NCBI RefSeq assembly: GCF_024642085.1
Contig: NZ_JAHEBV010000021.1
Location: 1 to 38,017, forward strand
Direction: 5' to 3'
Source of the DNA: Novosphingobium sp.
GTDB lineage: Bacteria; Pseudomonadota; Alphaproteobacteria; Sphingomonadales; Sphingomonadaceae
Length of the DNA: 38,017 bases
Shown here: positions 16,840 to 25,315 of the stretch, piece after piece
Numbering within the stretch: position 1 is the first letter of the stretch
How the letters are laid out: every line of letters starts with the position of its first letter
Notes under the pieces: model-generated
What the model saw: only the letters and a program-made list of their open reading frames with translations
Databases searched by the model: none
What the model was told of the DNA's origin: nothing
Program-made: the position numbers and the translations under genes

Positions 16840-18282
16840 GTGGGATCCGCCGTCACAACACGCCGTTCGTTCATGGCCGCTGGCGCAGCGCTTGCGCTGA
16901 TGCCGCGGGGACTGCGCGCACAGGAGATGCCGATGTTCACATCCAACCGTCCGGCGGCCGCTGCGCGCATGTTTGTCAGCACGGCGGCAGAGCGCGAGAT
17001 TGACCGCGTTTCCGCGCTGATCGCCGATCCGGAACTGAAATGGCTGTTCGCCAACTGCTTTCCCAATACGCTCGACACCACGGTTCGCCTGGGCACGGTC
17101 GATGGCAAGGACGATGCGTTTGTCATCACGGGTGACATTCCTTGCCTTTGGCTGCGCGATTCGGCGGCGCAGCTGCGGCCCTATCTGCACTTGGCCAAGG
17201 ATGACGCGCCGCTGACCAGGCTGTTTCGCGGGCTGATCCGCCGCCACGCGCGCTGCGTGCTGATCGATTCCTATGCCAACGCCTTTATGAAAGACCCGGC
17301 GGCGCCAACGTCGCTCAGCTGGTCGACGAGCGACCGGACCGAGATGAAACCGGGGGTGGCCGAGCGCAAGTGGGAGGTCGATTCGCTGTGCTATGTCCTG
17401 CGGCTGGCGCACGATTACTGGCACGCGACCGGCGATACCGAGCCTTATGACGCGACCTTCGTGCAAGCCGCCAAGACCATCGTTGCCACGTTCCGCGCCC
17501 AGCAGCGCAAGGAAGGGCCGGGCCCGTACCGGTTCCAGCGGCGCAGCGATCAGCCGACCGAAACGACGCTCGCCGGGATCGGCGTACCGACCCGCAAGAC
17601 CGGGCTGATCCATTCGGCGTTCCGCCCGTCAGACGATGCCTGCACTTATCCCTGCAACATTCCCGGCAACCTGTTCGCCGTGGCAACCTTGCGAGAAGTG
17701 GCGGCCATGGCCGGATCGCTGCTGAATGAGCCTGCCCTGGCGGTTGACGCCGCCGCCCTGGCGGCAGAGGTTGAGGCGGCGGTCATGGCCCACGGCACGA
17801 TGGTGCTGCCCGACGGACGCCAGGTTTTTGCCTATGAAACCGACGGATACGGCAACCATCTGTTTATGGATGATGCCAACGTGCCGTCGTTGCTGGGACT
17901 GGCCTATCTGCGCTGCCTTCCGGCCGATTATCCGTTGTGGCAAACGACCGCGCAGGCGGTGTGGAGCGAGGCCAACCCGTGGTTCTTTTCCGGGCGCGCA
18001 GCCGAAGGGGTGGGCGGGCCGCATATCGGCGAAGGACAGATCTGGCCGATGGGGATAATCGTGCGTGCGCTTTCCAGTGATGATGACGCGGTGATCGCGT
18101 GGAGCCTCAAGACCTTGCGCGCCAGCCACGCCGGGACCGGCTTCATGCACGAAGCCTTCGACAAGGACGATCCGGCCCGGTTTACCCGCGCCTGGTTTGC
18201 CTGGGTCAACGGGTTGTTCGGTGAACTGGTGGTCAAGGTCGCAAACGAACGGCCGCATCTGCTGGCGGCGCAGTACAGCTAA
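16840..18282 (+). CDS. Tat-exported glycoside hydrolase family 125 (exo-alpha-1,6-mannosidase type)
   Basis: GH125 (formerly DUF1237) enzyme; characterised members are metal-independent inverting exo-alpha-1,6-mannosidases. The GTG at 16840, preceded by AAGGGG 4-5 bases upstream, gives 480 residues and an N-terminus with the twin-arginine motif TRRSFMAAG followed by a hydrophobic stretch and LRAQ, so export by Tat is likely. Family blocks include GDIPCLWLRDS (98-108), FRPSDDACTYP (261-271), YETDGYGNHLFMDDANVPSLL, and FMHEAF near the end (E438), where the general acid and base are expected at an Asp of the second block and this Glu. It is divergent from the VOC gene and overlaps the convergent NRDE gene by 4 bp. 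No glycan-uptake genes are adjacent. Confidence 0.85.
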   Translation: MGSAVTTRRSFMAAGAALALMPRGLRAQEMPMFTSNRPAAAARMFVSTAAEREIDRVSALIADPELKWLFANCFPNTLDTTVRLGTVDGKDDAFVITGDIPCLWLRDSAAQLRPYLHLAKDDAPLTRLFRGLIRRHARCVLIDSYANAFMKDPAAPTSLSWSTSDRTEMKPGVAERKWEVDSLCYVLRLAHDYWHATGDTEPYDATFVQAAKTIVATFRAQQRKEGPGPYRFQRRSDQPTETTLAGIGVPTRKTGLIHSAFRPSDDACTYPCNIPGNLFAVATLREVAAMAGSLLNEPALAVDAAALAAEVEAAVMAHGTMVLPDGRQVFAYETDGYGNHLFMDDANVPSLLGLAYLRCLPADYPLWQTTAQAVWSEANPWFFSGRAAEGVGGPHIGEGQIWPMGIIVRALSSDDDAVIAWSLKTLRASHAGTGFMHEAFDKDDPARFTRAWFAWVNGLFGELVVKVANERPHLLAAQYS

Positions 18283-18983
18283 ACCGGCCAGGTAAAATCC
18301 AGGGCTGTGTCGCCGGTCGCCGCGCCGTCAGCACCGAACCGGCGTTCGCTGATCCAGCCCGTGCCATCGCGGCCGATCAGCACCACGGTTGAACAGCGCG
18401 TGCCATAATCCGGATGACGGATGAACACGGATGAGAAAGCGTCTTCGGGATCGCCCGATTGCGAGACCGGGTCAGCCAGGGCGGCGAATAAATCCGCAGG
18501 ATCGTGATCGCTGGCCAGCCAGTTCTCCAGCGCCGCTTCGAGCCGCGCAGTCTTGAACCACCGATCGCCCCGCGCACCGTTCGACAGGCCGTGGATGCCG
18601 TGCGCCAGCTCTACATGATGGATGTCGGGGTGGTTTGAAACAAAGCGCAGCCGGTCTGTATCGGCCAGCCACAAGTTGAACGGGTTCATCCCTGCGATCC
18701 CATCGGGTTCGCGCGCCTGCAGCCAGTCCGAAACCAGCGCCCCTCGCGATGTCAGATCTGCGCGCGGGTACCCGGAGACGCGCAGGTTGGTGACCAGGCC
18801 AAAGCGGCCCTCGCTCACCCCCAGCCAGGTTCCGCCTGCCTGCAGATCGCGCCCGCCCAGGATCGGCGCATCATCCCACCGGGCCAGCGGGGCAGTGGGA
18901 CGCTGGTGGTACTCATCCCGGTTGCCGATGGCGACCAGACGCCATGCGGGATGCGCGGCCCAGGCGATGGCAGCTACGCACAT
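18279..18983 (-). CDS. NRDE (TANGO2-like, DUF833) family protein
   Basis: Protein of 234 residues that begins MCVAAIAWAAHP and carries the name-giving N21-R22-D23-E24 motif, followed by RPTAPLARW and GGRDLQAGGTWLGV, the standard family blocks. C2 after the initiator Met matches the N-terminal Cys seen in this Ntn-hydrolase-like family. Eukaryotic TANGO2 is linked to Golgi/ER organisation and haem trafficking, but the bacterial role is not established. It lies 1 bp downstream-side of radC in the same direction and ends inside the mannosidase stop region. Confidence 0.88.
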   Translation of the reverse strand: MCVAAIAWAAHPAWRLVAIGNRDEYHQRPTAPLARWDDAPILGGRDLQAGGTWLGVSEGRFGLVTNLRVSGYPRADLTSRGALVSDWLQAREPDGIAGMNPFNLWLADTDRLRFVSNHPDIHHVELAHGIHGLSNGARGDRWFKTARLEAALENWLASDHDPADLFAALADPVSQSGDPEDAFSSVFIRHPDYGTRCSTVVLIGRDGTGWISERRFGADGAATGDTALDFTWPV

Positions 18984-18984
18984 G

Positions 18985-19677
18985 TCACACCAGCCCCTTG
19001 GCTTTCAGGCTGACATGGCCTTCCTTGCCGATGATCACGTGATCGTGGACCGTGATGCCCAGCAGCCGCCCCGCTTCGGCAATCCGGTTGGTGATCTGGA
19101 TGTCGGCGCGGCTGGGTTCGGGTGAACCGGATGGATGGTTATGGACCAGGATCAGCGCGCTGGCCCCCAGGTCGAGCGCCTTCTTGACCACTTCGCGCGG
19201 GTGGATTGCTGCCTCGTCGATGCTGCCGTCGGTCAGCAGGTGATCGAGGATCAGGCGGTTGCGGACATCGAGATACAGAATACGGACCCGTTCATGTGTC
19301 AAATGGGCCATGTCGATCGTCAGGTAATCGATCAGCGCCTGCCACGAACCCAGCACTGGCTGTTCCTGCACCCCGGTGCGGGCCAGCCGCCGCATGCCCT
19401 GGGCCACGATTTTGATCGCCGCGGCGCTGGTCTCGCCCATGCCGGGGTGGTTGATCAGGGCCTTGGCATCGGCATTGAATACCCCGGCCAGGGAACCGAA
19501 ACGCTTGAGAAGGCTTTTGGAAAGGGGTTTCATGTCCCGCCGGGGAATGGCGGTCATCAGGAGGTATTCGATCAGTTCATGATCGGCCAGCGCGCCTTCG
19601 CCGCCATCAAGCACACGCGTTCGCAGCCGGGCGCGGTGGCCGGCGTGGTCGTGCGCTTCGCTTGGCTTGTCAGTCAC
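18985..19677 (-). CDS. radC: RadC-family (JAB/MPN domain) protein
   Basis: RadC/DUF2466 protein of 230 residues from a GTG at 19677. The helix-hairpin-helix-like N-terminal half (ADHELIEYLLMTAIPRRD ... NHPGMGETSA) is followed by the JAB domain with the complete metal site H179-x-H181 and D192 in HNHPSGSPEPSRAD. The family was once tied to DNA repair, but that role is disputed. Start choice: the GTG has GGGGAG a few bases upstream and begins at the conserved KPSEAHDHAGHRARLR. An ATG at 19755 is possible but would overlap the divergent ydbH-like start by 14 bp and adds 26 unconserved residues. Confidence 0.85.
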   Translation of the reverse strand: MTDKPSEAHDHAGHRARLRTRVLDGGEGALADHELIEYLLMTAIPRRDMKPLSKSLLKRFGSLAGVFNADAKALINHPGMGETSAAAIKIVAQGMRRLARTGVQEQPVLGSWQALIDYLTIDMAHLTHERVRILYLDVRNRLILDHLLTDGSIDEAAIHPREVVKKALDLGASALILVHNHPSGSPEPSRADIQITNRIAEAGRLLGITVHDHVIIGKEGHVSLKAKGLV

Positions 19678-19741
19678 TTCCGCTCCCCGGCTGGTCTGGC
19701 CTTCCTTGCCTTTCACCGGCGCAGCGCGCAAGGGTAGGGCG

Positions 19742-22700
19742 ATGTCCGACGACAATGGCGAACCTGCCGAGCTGATAATCGAAGGTCCGGCGCCGCGTCG
19801 GCGCTCGTGCCTGGCGATCGCGCTTGGCCTGATCGCACTGGTCAGCCTTGTCGTGATCGGCGTGGTCTGGTGGCAGCGCTATGGCATCGCCAACCGCATA
19901 ATCGCCGGGCAGCTTAGTGATCTGGGCCTGCCCGCCACTTACAAGATCCAGAAGATCAGCACGCGCCGTCAGATCCTGACAGACATCGTCATCGGCGATC
20001 CCGGGCATCCCGACATGACGGTTGAACGTGCCATCGTGCAGATTTCCCCGCGCTTCGGAGTGCCGACGCTGGAAACGGTAACCCTGATGAAGCCGCGGCT
20101 TTATGGCAGCTTCAAGCAGGGCGTGATCAGCTTCGGATCGCTGGACAAGGTTCTGTTCCGCAAGACGGGCAAGACAAGCGGCATTCCAGACCTGAACCTG
20201 ACGGTGGTGGACGGCCGCGCCCGGATCGACAGCGATTATGGGGTCATCGGACTGAAGACTGACGGCACTGGCAACCTGCGCAACGGCTTCATCGGGATGT
20301 TGGCGGCAGTTGCGCCCAAGCTGGCCATCGGACGCTGCAACGCCGAGGGTGCCAGTGCATTCGGATCGATCAAGGTGATTGCCGCCAAGCCTGCGTTCAC
20401 CGGGCCGCTGCGTTTTGCCTTGCTGAACTGCCCCGGCCAAGCCGTGGCTGCGCGCGCGGCGGCACTGCAGCTAACCGTTGAAACGACAGAGAAGTTTGAC
20501 CGTTTTTCCGGCACTTATGATGCAAAGCTGGCCAGTCTTGCCGCAGCAGGGATCAAAGCCGCCGCTACAACCGGCAAGGGTGACTTTGCCTTTGCTGCGG
20601 GCGATCTTACAGCACGCTATGATCTTGCTGCGAACCAGGTTCAGTCAACCTATGGTGCAGCAGGCGCGCTTGGGCTTGAAGGCATGGTGCGCACGCGCGA
20701 TCATTTTGCCGCGATAGAGGCTGACGGCGGCCTGAGCGGAACCGCAATCCGGCCCACCCCGGTGCTGGACAAAGCACTGTCCGATGCCGAAACGGCGGGC
20801 AAGGACACGCTGATCGCCCCCGTCGCGGCGCAGATGCGCGCAGCGCTTTCGCGGGAAGGGCGGGCAAGCGCGCTCTCGGCAAGTTATGTCTTCCGGCAGA
20901 CTGGCCAGGTTACCAGCCTGCTGGTCCCGCGCGCTGCCTTGCGCGGCACAAGCGGGGCAGACCTGATCGCCGTATCGCGTTTCCAGCTTACTACAGCTGG
21001 CAAGGGATCACCCCAGTTCGTGGGTAATCTGGCTACCGGCGGGCCGGGTTTGCCCCGCATAGAGGGCCGGATCGAGGCGCAGGGCAACGGCACCACGCTG
21101 GGCCGGTTCGTAATGCAGGATTACCGGGCGGGCGATACCCGCCTTGCTGTGCCGCAACTGGCGCTGGTCCAGCGCCCGGGCGGCGAACTGGGTTTCGCCG
21201 GGCAGGCCCAGCTGACCGGGCGTCTGCCCGGCGGGATCGCGCAGAACCTGATCCTGCCAATCGATGGCACCTGGTCGCGCCAGCGCGGTGCGTCAGTCTG
21301 GCGCAGCTGCACGCCGGTGCGGTTTGACCGGTTCGCGATCAGCAACCTCAGCCTGGACAAGCGCGAGATTGTGCTGTGTCCGGGGCCGGACGGTGCAATT
21401 TTGCGCAGCGATGCGCGCGGCACTCGCTTTGCAGCTGGTTCACCTTCGCTCAATCTCAGCGGCAAGCTGGGGACGACACCGGTTCGCCTGCGTACCGGTG
21501 CAGTCGGCGTGGCTTGGCCCGGAGCGCTGTCGGTGCGCAATATTGATGCATCTCTTGGCCCGCTCGACCAGCAGACCTCGCTCAAAATCGCCAATGTGCG
21601 CGGCACTTTGGGGCAGATCAGCAGCGGCACCTTTGCCGGGACCGAATTCAAACTGGCGAATGTGCCGCTGGATATCTTTGATGCTGCGGGCAACTGGCGC
21701 TTTGGCGGCGGTGATCTGGCAATTGGCGGCGCATCCCTGCGTGTCGAAGACCGCGAGGTCGATGACCGGTTTCGCCCGCTGATCGCCCGCGATGCCACGC
21801 TTTCCCTGCACAGCACCACGTTCCGCGCCCATGCGATCCTGCGCGAACCGCGCAGCGACCGGCATGTCGTCACCGCCGATATCGTTCACGATCTGGATAC
21901 CGAACGCGGTTTTGCCGATCTCGACATTCCCGGGCTGGTGTTCGATCGCACGATGCAGCCGACCACGCTGACTACCCTGGCCCTTGGCGTGATAGCCAAC
22001 GCCGAAGGCACGGTCGATGGCACGGGGCGGATTGACTGGCAGGGCGGAAAAGTGACCAGCACCGGCCAGTTTCACACCAACGATCTTGATTTCGCCGCTG
22101 CATTTGGGCCGGTCAAGGGAACATCCGGAACCATCTACTTCAGCGATTTGCTTGGCCTTGAAACCGCGCCGGACCAGAAACTGCGCTTTGCTTCGATCAA
22201 TCCAGGCATCGAAGCCAATGACGGCGAGCTATCGTTCCAGCTCGAACGGGGACTACGTTTGCGGGTCAACGGCGCGACCTGGCCGTTCCTGGATGGGGAA
22301 CTGCGCCTGCGCGAAACCGGTTTTGTGCTCGGCACGGCGGACGTGCGGCGGTTCACTCTTGAGGTTGTGGGGATCGAGGCGGGCCGCTTTGTCGAGCGGA
22401 TGAACCTTGCCAACATTTCCGCCAGCGGCAAGTTCGACGGCACTCTGCCGCTGGTGTTTGACGAAAACGGTGGCCGGATCGAAGGCGGAATGCTGATTTC
22501 GCGCCCGCCCGGCGGCAATGTATCCTACGTCGGGGAACTGACTTACAAAGACCTTGGCACCATGGCCAACTTCGCCTTTCAGGCGCTGCGCTCGCTCGAT
22601 TACAAGCGGATGCAGATTGCCATGGACGGCGAACTTGAAGGCGAAATCGTCACCCGCGTGCGGTTTGACGGGGTGACGCAAGGCACGGGCGCGAAACGCA

Positions 22701-22936
22701 ATTTCATTACCCAACGGTTCGCCAAGCTGCCGATCCAGTTCAACCTGAACGTGCGCGCACCCTTCCAGAAACTGGTCGGCACGTTTCGCTCGCTTTACGA
22801 TACCAAGGCCCTGCGCGATCCGCGTGAACTGGGCCTGATCGACAAGGACGGTAAAGTGCTGGCGCCTTCGGTTGCCAACCCGGAACCGAAAAAATCGAAT
22901 GATATTCAGCCTTCAGACAGCAGGACACCGCCATGA
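19742..22936 (+). CDS. ydbH: YdbH-like AsmA-family intermembrane lipid-transport protein
   Basis: Large envelope protein of 1064 residues. It has a short cytoplasmic N-terminus, one transmembrane anchor at about 24-46 (CLAIALGLIALVSLVVIGVVWW), and a long periplasmic beta-rich body with the repeated short-strand pattern of AsmA-like proteins. The C-terminal portion (LDFAAAFGPVKGTSGTIYFSDLLGLETAPDQ onward, GLRLRVNGATWPFLDGELRL) matches the YdbH/dicarboxylate-transport C-terminal domain. In E. coli YdbH with lipoprotein YnbE bridges the inner and outer membranes for phospholipid transport, redundantly with TamB and YhdP. The same three-gene order ydbH-ynbE-ydbL follows here, supporting the call. 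The ATG has AAGGGTAGGG upstream. Confidence 0.85.
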   Translation: MSDDNGEPAELIIEGPAPRRRSCLAIALGLIALVSLVVIGVVWWQRYGIANRIIAGQLSDLGLPATYKIQKISTRRQILTDIVIGDPGHPDMTVERAIVQISPRFGVPTLETVTLMKPRLYGSFKQGVISFGSLDKVLFRKTGKTSGIPDLNLTVVDGRARIDSDYGVIGLKTDGTGNLRNGFIGMLAAVAPKLAIGRCNAEGASAFGSIKVIAAKPAFTGPLRFALLNCPGQAVAARAAALQLTVETTEKFDRFSGTYDAKLASLAAAGIKAAATTGKGDFAFAAGDLTARYDLAANQVQSTYGAAGALGLEGMVRTRDHFAAIEADGGLSGTAIRPTPVLDKALSDAETAGKDTLIAPVAAQMRAALSREGRASALSASYVFRQTGQVTSLLVPRAALRGTSGADLIAVSRFQLTTAGKGSPQFVGNLATGGPGLPRIEGRIEAQGNGTTLGRFVMQDYRAGDTRLAVPQLALVQRPGGELGFAGQAQLTGRLPGGIAQNLILPIDGTWSRQRGASVWRSCTPVRFDRFAISNLSLDKREIVLCPGPDGAILRSDARGTRFAAGSPSLNLSGKLGTTPVRLRTGAVGVAWPGALSVRNIDASLGPLDQQTSLKIANVRGTLGQISSGTFAGTEFKLANVPLDIFDAAGNWRFGGGDLAIGGASLRVEDREVDDRFRPLIARDATLSLHSTTFRAHAILREPRSDRHVVTADIVHDLDTERGFADLDIPGLVFDRTMQPTTLTTLALGVIANAEGTVDGTGRIDWQGGKVTSTGQFHTNDLDFAAAFGPVKGTSGTIYFSDLLGLETAPDQKLRFASINPGIEANDGELSFQLERGLRLRVNGATWPFLDGELRLRETGFVLGTADVRRFTLEVVGIEAGRFVERMNLANISASGKFDGTLPLVFDENGGRIEGGMLISRPPGGNVSYVGELTYKDLGTMANFAFQALRSLDYKRMQIAMDGELEGEIVTRVRFDGVTQGTGAKRNFITQRFAKLPIQFNLNVRAPFQKLVGTFRSLYDTKALRDPRELGLIDKDGKVLAPSVANPEPKKSNDIQPSDSRTPP

Positions 22937-23205
22937 ACAGCCTTCAATTGACCAATCGCGCCAGGATTGCGACAACCTTGCCCATGCAGGGGAAGCAATC
23001 AGGGCCGGACCGGTCAACCTGGCGGGCGAAGGCCGCGCTAGGGGTGTTGGCAGGCGGCGCGGTGGCGCTCGGCGGATGTGTTTCGGTCAATGCACCGGAC
23101 AAGCCGATCGTGATCGAGCTCAATATCAACATCAAGCAAGAGGTTATCTATCGTCTCGCGGCCGATGCCGGGAACACGATCGATGAAAACAAAGATATTT
23201 TCTGA
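22933..23205 (+). CDS. ynbE: YnbE-like outer-membrane lipoprotein
   Basis: Small lipoprotein, 90 residues as drawn. The lipobox LGGC places the lipidated cysteine at C49, and the mature part SVNAPDKPIVIELNINIKQEV is the YnbE family core, thought to form beta strands that extend the YdbH groove to the outer membrane. It overlaps ydbH by 4 bp (ATGA). The 48-residue leader is long for a lipoprotein; starting at the internal ATG (22984, MQGKQSG) would give a more usual 31-residue signal, but that codon has no ribosome site. Confidence 0.85.
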   Translation: MNSLQLTNRARIATTLPMQGKQSGPDRSTWRAKAALGVLAGGAVALGGCVSVNAPDKPIVIELNINIKQEVIYRLAADAGNTIDENKDIF

Positions 23206-23219
23206 TGGAGTTTGCAGTA

Positions 23220-23627
23220 ATGAAGGCCCGTTCGAACACGAAGCACAGCCCGTTGACGCTTGGCGCCGGCGCTTTGGCGCTCGCGCTCCTCACGGCGACT
23301 GCCCCCGCATCCGCCCAGTCGCGCGACCCGGCCTATGCCGCCGCCCGCGCGTCGGGTCAGGTTGGCGAAAAGACCGACGGTTATCTGGGCTTCCCCACGG
23401 CGCCCAGCGCAGAATTGCGCCACGTCATCGAAGACCTCAACATCAAGCGCAAGGCGGTCTATGCGCAAAAAGCACAGGCCAACAACGCAACGGTTGAAGA
23501 ATACGCATTCACATCGGGCTGTCTGGCGATTGCCCGCACGGTTGCCGGTGAAAAGTACCAGGCCCCTGACGGATCGTGGCAGACCCGCGGTGCCGGGGCG
23601 CCGCTGCGCGACAGCCGCTGTCCGTAA
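23220..23627 (+). CDS. ydbL: YdbL-like (DUF1318) periplasmic protein
   Basis: Exported protein of 135 residues from the ATG at 23220, which has GGAG 8 bases upstream. A second ATG at 23205 overlaps the ynbE stop but lacks a ribosome site. The signal peptide ends in TAPASAQ. The mature part has ARASGQVGEKTDGYLGFP and VEDLN-like IEDLNIKRKAVYAQKAQ, the DUF1318 pattern. In E. coli YdbL is thought to modulate YdbH-YnbE. A strong terminator follows at 23653, so this ends the three-gene operon. The C-terminus with two cysteines (SGC ... DSRCP) may form a disulfide. Confidence 0.85.
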   Translation: MKARSNTKHSPLTLGAGALALALLTATAPASAQSRDPAYAAARASGQVGEKTDGYLGFPTAPSAELRHVIEDLNIKRKAVYAQKAQANNATVEEYAFTSGCLAIARTVAGEKYQAPDGSWQTRGAGAPLRDSRCP

Positions 23628-23652
23628 CAGCCTGAGCTTTGTGATGGCATTC

Positions 23653-23695
23653 AAGGCCCCTTTGCGTCACCGGCGCGAAGGGGCCTTTGCTTTGT
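23653..23695 (+). terminator. Rho-independent terminator of ydbH-ynbE-ydbL
   Basis: Perfect 10-bp stem AAGGCCCCTT / AAGGGGCCTT (23653-23662 and 23678-23687), extended inward by GCG/CGC pairs, followed by TTTGCTTTG. It lies 26 bp after the ydbL stop. Confidence 0.85.
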
Positions 23696-23726
23696 GTGCA
23701 GTGCAGCAATGGCGGGCTCACAGCGG

Positions 23727-23754
23727 TTGACTCAGGTGTATGGACTGCTAAGGG
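23727..23754 (+). promoter_or_regulatory. Candidate promoter of the F0 ATP synthase operon
   Basis: TTGACT at 23727-23732, a 16-bp spacer, and TAAGGG at 23749-23754, about 60 bp before the atpI start and just after a strong terminator. The -10 hexamer is far from the E. coli consensus, but similar TA(A/G)(A/G)GG hexamers occur at two other plausible promoters here. Confidence 0.5.
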
Positions 23755-23813
23755 GGCGGCGCCTTCGGCGGGCAGCCGTTGCCCGTGCCTCTCGTTCCGG
23801 TTAGGAGCATGGC

Positions 23814-24131
23814 ATGAATGACGAGCAGCCAGCCCGAGACCCCATCGGCGAAGACGCGCGAATCGACGCGCTCGAAGCGCGGTTAAAAGCCGCACGCGAG
23901 CGGGAAGAGAAGCGCAACACGCCGCGCGGGACCGTTGAAGCCGACGCCAATTACAGCGCCGGCAACAGGGTCCTGGCGGAACTGCTGGGGGGTATCGGGG
24001 GCGGAGCGTTCATCGGCTGGGTCATTGACCGATTTGCCGGAACGTCGCCCTGGGGTCTGCTGGTGGTGATGGCCCTCGGGATCATCGTGACCTTCAGGAA
24101 CATCATCCGGATGTCGCAGCCGCCCAAATAG
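23814..24131 (+). CDS. atpI: AtpI/AtpZ-like subunit of F0F1 ATP synthase
   Basis: Small membrane protein of 105 residues at the head of the F0 cluster. It has a charged N-terminal half (EARLKAAREREEKRN) followed by two transmembrane helices, about 53-72 (VLAELLGGIGGGAFIGWVIDRF) and 79-98 (PWGLLVVMALGIIVTFRNII), the AtpZ/AtpI pattern. Family members assist c-ring assembly or Mg transport for the synthase. AGGAG precedes the ATG; an earlier ATG (23809) stops at once. Operon with atpB after 39 bp. Confidence 0.88.
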   Translation: MNDEQPARDPIGEDARIDALEARLKAAREREEKRNTPRGTVEADANYSAGNRVLAELLGGIGGGAFIGWVIDRFAGTSPWGLLVVMALGIIVTFRNIIRMSQPPK

Positions 24132-24170
24132 GGCGCTGCGCCATCGAAACCGAGTGAAGAGGCACGTCGC

Positions 24171-24959
24171 GTGGCAGCCGAACAGGGCAAAGTCGATCCG
24201 ATGCACCAGTTCACGATCGAGCCGCTATTCGGCACCGATCACTGGTCAATCGCGGGCTATTCCATCCCGTTCACCAATTCCGCGCTGTGGATGGCGCTGA
24301 CGGCTGGCGTGCTGCTGCTGTTTGTGGCCGGCGGCATGAAGCGCGAACTGGTCCCCGGCCGCTGGCAGATGGCGGTCGAAGGCTTTACCGGCTTCATCGA
24401 CAACCTGCTGGCTGCCAACATCGGTCCTGCCGGCAAGAAGTACGTGCCGTACATCTTCTCGCTGTTCATGTTCATCCTGTTTGCCAACGTGCTGGGCTTG
24501 CTGCCCTTGATGCTGGTTGGCGTCCATCCGTTCACCCCGACCAGCCACTTCACCGTTACCGGTGTGCTGGCGATCATGTCGTTCGCGATTGTGCTGATCG
24601 TGGGATTTGCCCGCCATGGCCTGCACTTTTTCAGCCTGTTCGTGCCGCACGGCACGCCATGGTGGCTGCTTTGGCTGATCCCGATCATCGAACTGATATC
24701 GTTCCTGGTCCGCCCGTTCAGCCTGGCGCTGCGGCTATTCGTGGCGATGATGGCCGGACACGTCCTGCTTGAAGTGCTGTCCAGCTTCGTGATCGGCAGC
24801 GCCAATTCCGGGCCGCTGTGGGGCAGCATCGTCGGCATTCCCAGCTTTCTGCTGATGATTGCGATCTGTGCGCTTGAGCTGCTGGTCGCCGGCATCCAGG
24901 CCTATGTCTTCGCGTTGCTCACGTCGCTGTACCTGAACGACGCCGAGAACCTTCACTAA
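24171..24959 (+). CDS. atpB: ATP synthase F0 subunit a
   Basis: Membrane stator subunit that forms the proton half-channels against the c ring. The protein is 262 residues and starts at GTG. The essential arginine is R188 in [17 protein letters not shown], and the last helix carries [22 protein letters not shown] with the conserved Glu/Gln region. The N-terminal MHQFTIEPL is typical of alphaproteobacterial AtpB. An alternative ATG at codon 11 lacks a ribosome site. As in other alphaproteobacteria the F1 genes are not attached. Confidence 0.97.
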   Translation: MAAEQGKVDPMHQFTIEPLFGTDHWSIAGYSIPFTNSALWMALTAGVLLLFVAGGMKRELVPGRWQMAVEGFTGFIDNLLAANIGPAGKKYVPYIFSLFMFILFANVLGLLPLMLVGVHPFTPTSHFTVTGVLAIMSFAIVLIVGFARHGLHFFSLFVPHGTPWWLLWLIPIIELISFLVRPFSLALRLFVAMMAGHVLLEVLSSFVIGSANSGPLWGSIVGIPSFLLMIAICALELLVAGIQAYVFALLTSLYLNDAENLH

Positions 24960-25006
24960 GTCCGTTTCTATCCAACCGCATTACCGAAAAAAGAGGAGTT
25001 TTTGAC

Positions 25007-25234
25007 ATGGAACCTGCAAGCGCAAAGCTGATCGGCGCTGGTCTCGCTGCTATTGGTGCCGGCATGGCCGCCATCGGCGTGGGCAACGTCTTTGGTTCGT
25101 TCCTGGAAAGCGCGCTGCGCAATCCCGGTGCTGCCGATGGCCAGCAGGGCCGCCTGTTCATCGGCTTTGCCGCCGCTGAACTTCTGGGCCTGCTTTCGTT
25201 CGTCGTCGCGATGATCCTGATCTTCGTCGCCTAA
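25007..25234 (+). CDS. atpE: ATP synthase F0 subunit c
   Basis: Proteolipid of 75 residues that forms the rotor ring. Helix 1 has the glycine-rich packing motif ([17 protein letters not shown]), the polar loop is [12 protein letters not shown], and the proton-carrying carboxylate is E58 in [12 protein letters not shown]. No sodium-type Gln/Thr ligand set is seen, so it is proton-type by inference. AGAGGAG lies 8 bases before the ATG, the strongest ribosome site in the cluster, as expected for the subunit needed in the highest copy number. Confidence 0.97.
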   Translation: MEPASAKLIGAGLAAIGAGMAAIGVGNVFGSFLESALRNPGAADGQQGRLFIGFAAAELLGLLSFVVAMILIFVA

Positions 25235-25263
25235 GCGCGGCGCAGATCTGATTGACCGATTTG

Positions 25264-25294
25264 GCAGGCTTTCGCGCCCAGGCGCGCAAGCTGC
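25264..25294 (+). promoter_or_regulatory. Long hairpin between atpE and atpF'
   Basis: GCAG-CTT-CGCGCC paired with GGCGCG-AAG-CTGC around a 2-nt loop, with one bulge and one mismatch: about 13 pairs in 31 nt. No T run follows, so it is not a classic terminator. It sits in the largest gap of the operon (81 bp), directly after the subunit c gene, where it could protect the 3' end of upstream mRNA or reduce read-through. Confidence 0.5.
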
Positions 25295-25315
25295 CCGAAC
25301 CGACCGGAAACCCCG

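Noticed and set aside
16741..17613. 291-codon N-terminal extension of the VOC protein
   Set aside because: This part is antisense to the GH125 gene; the VOC domain begins at 16740 with a good ribosome site.
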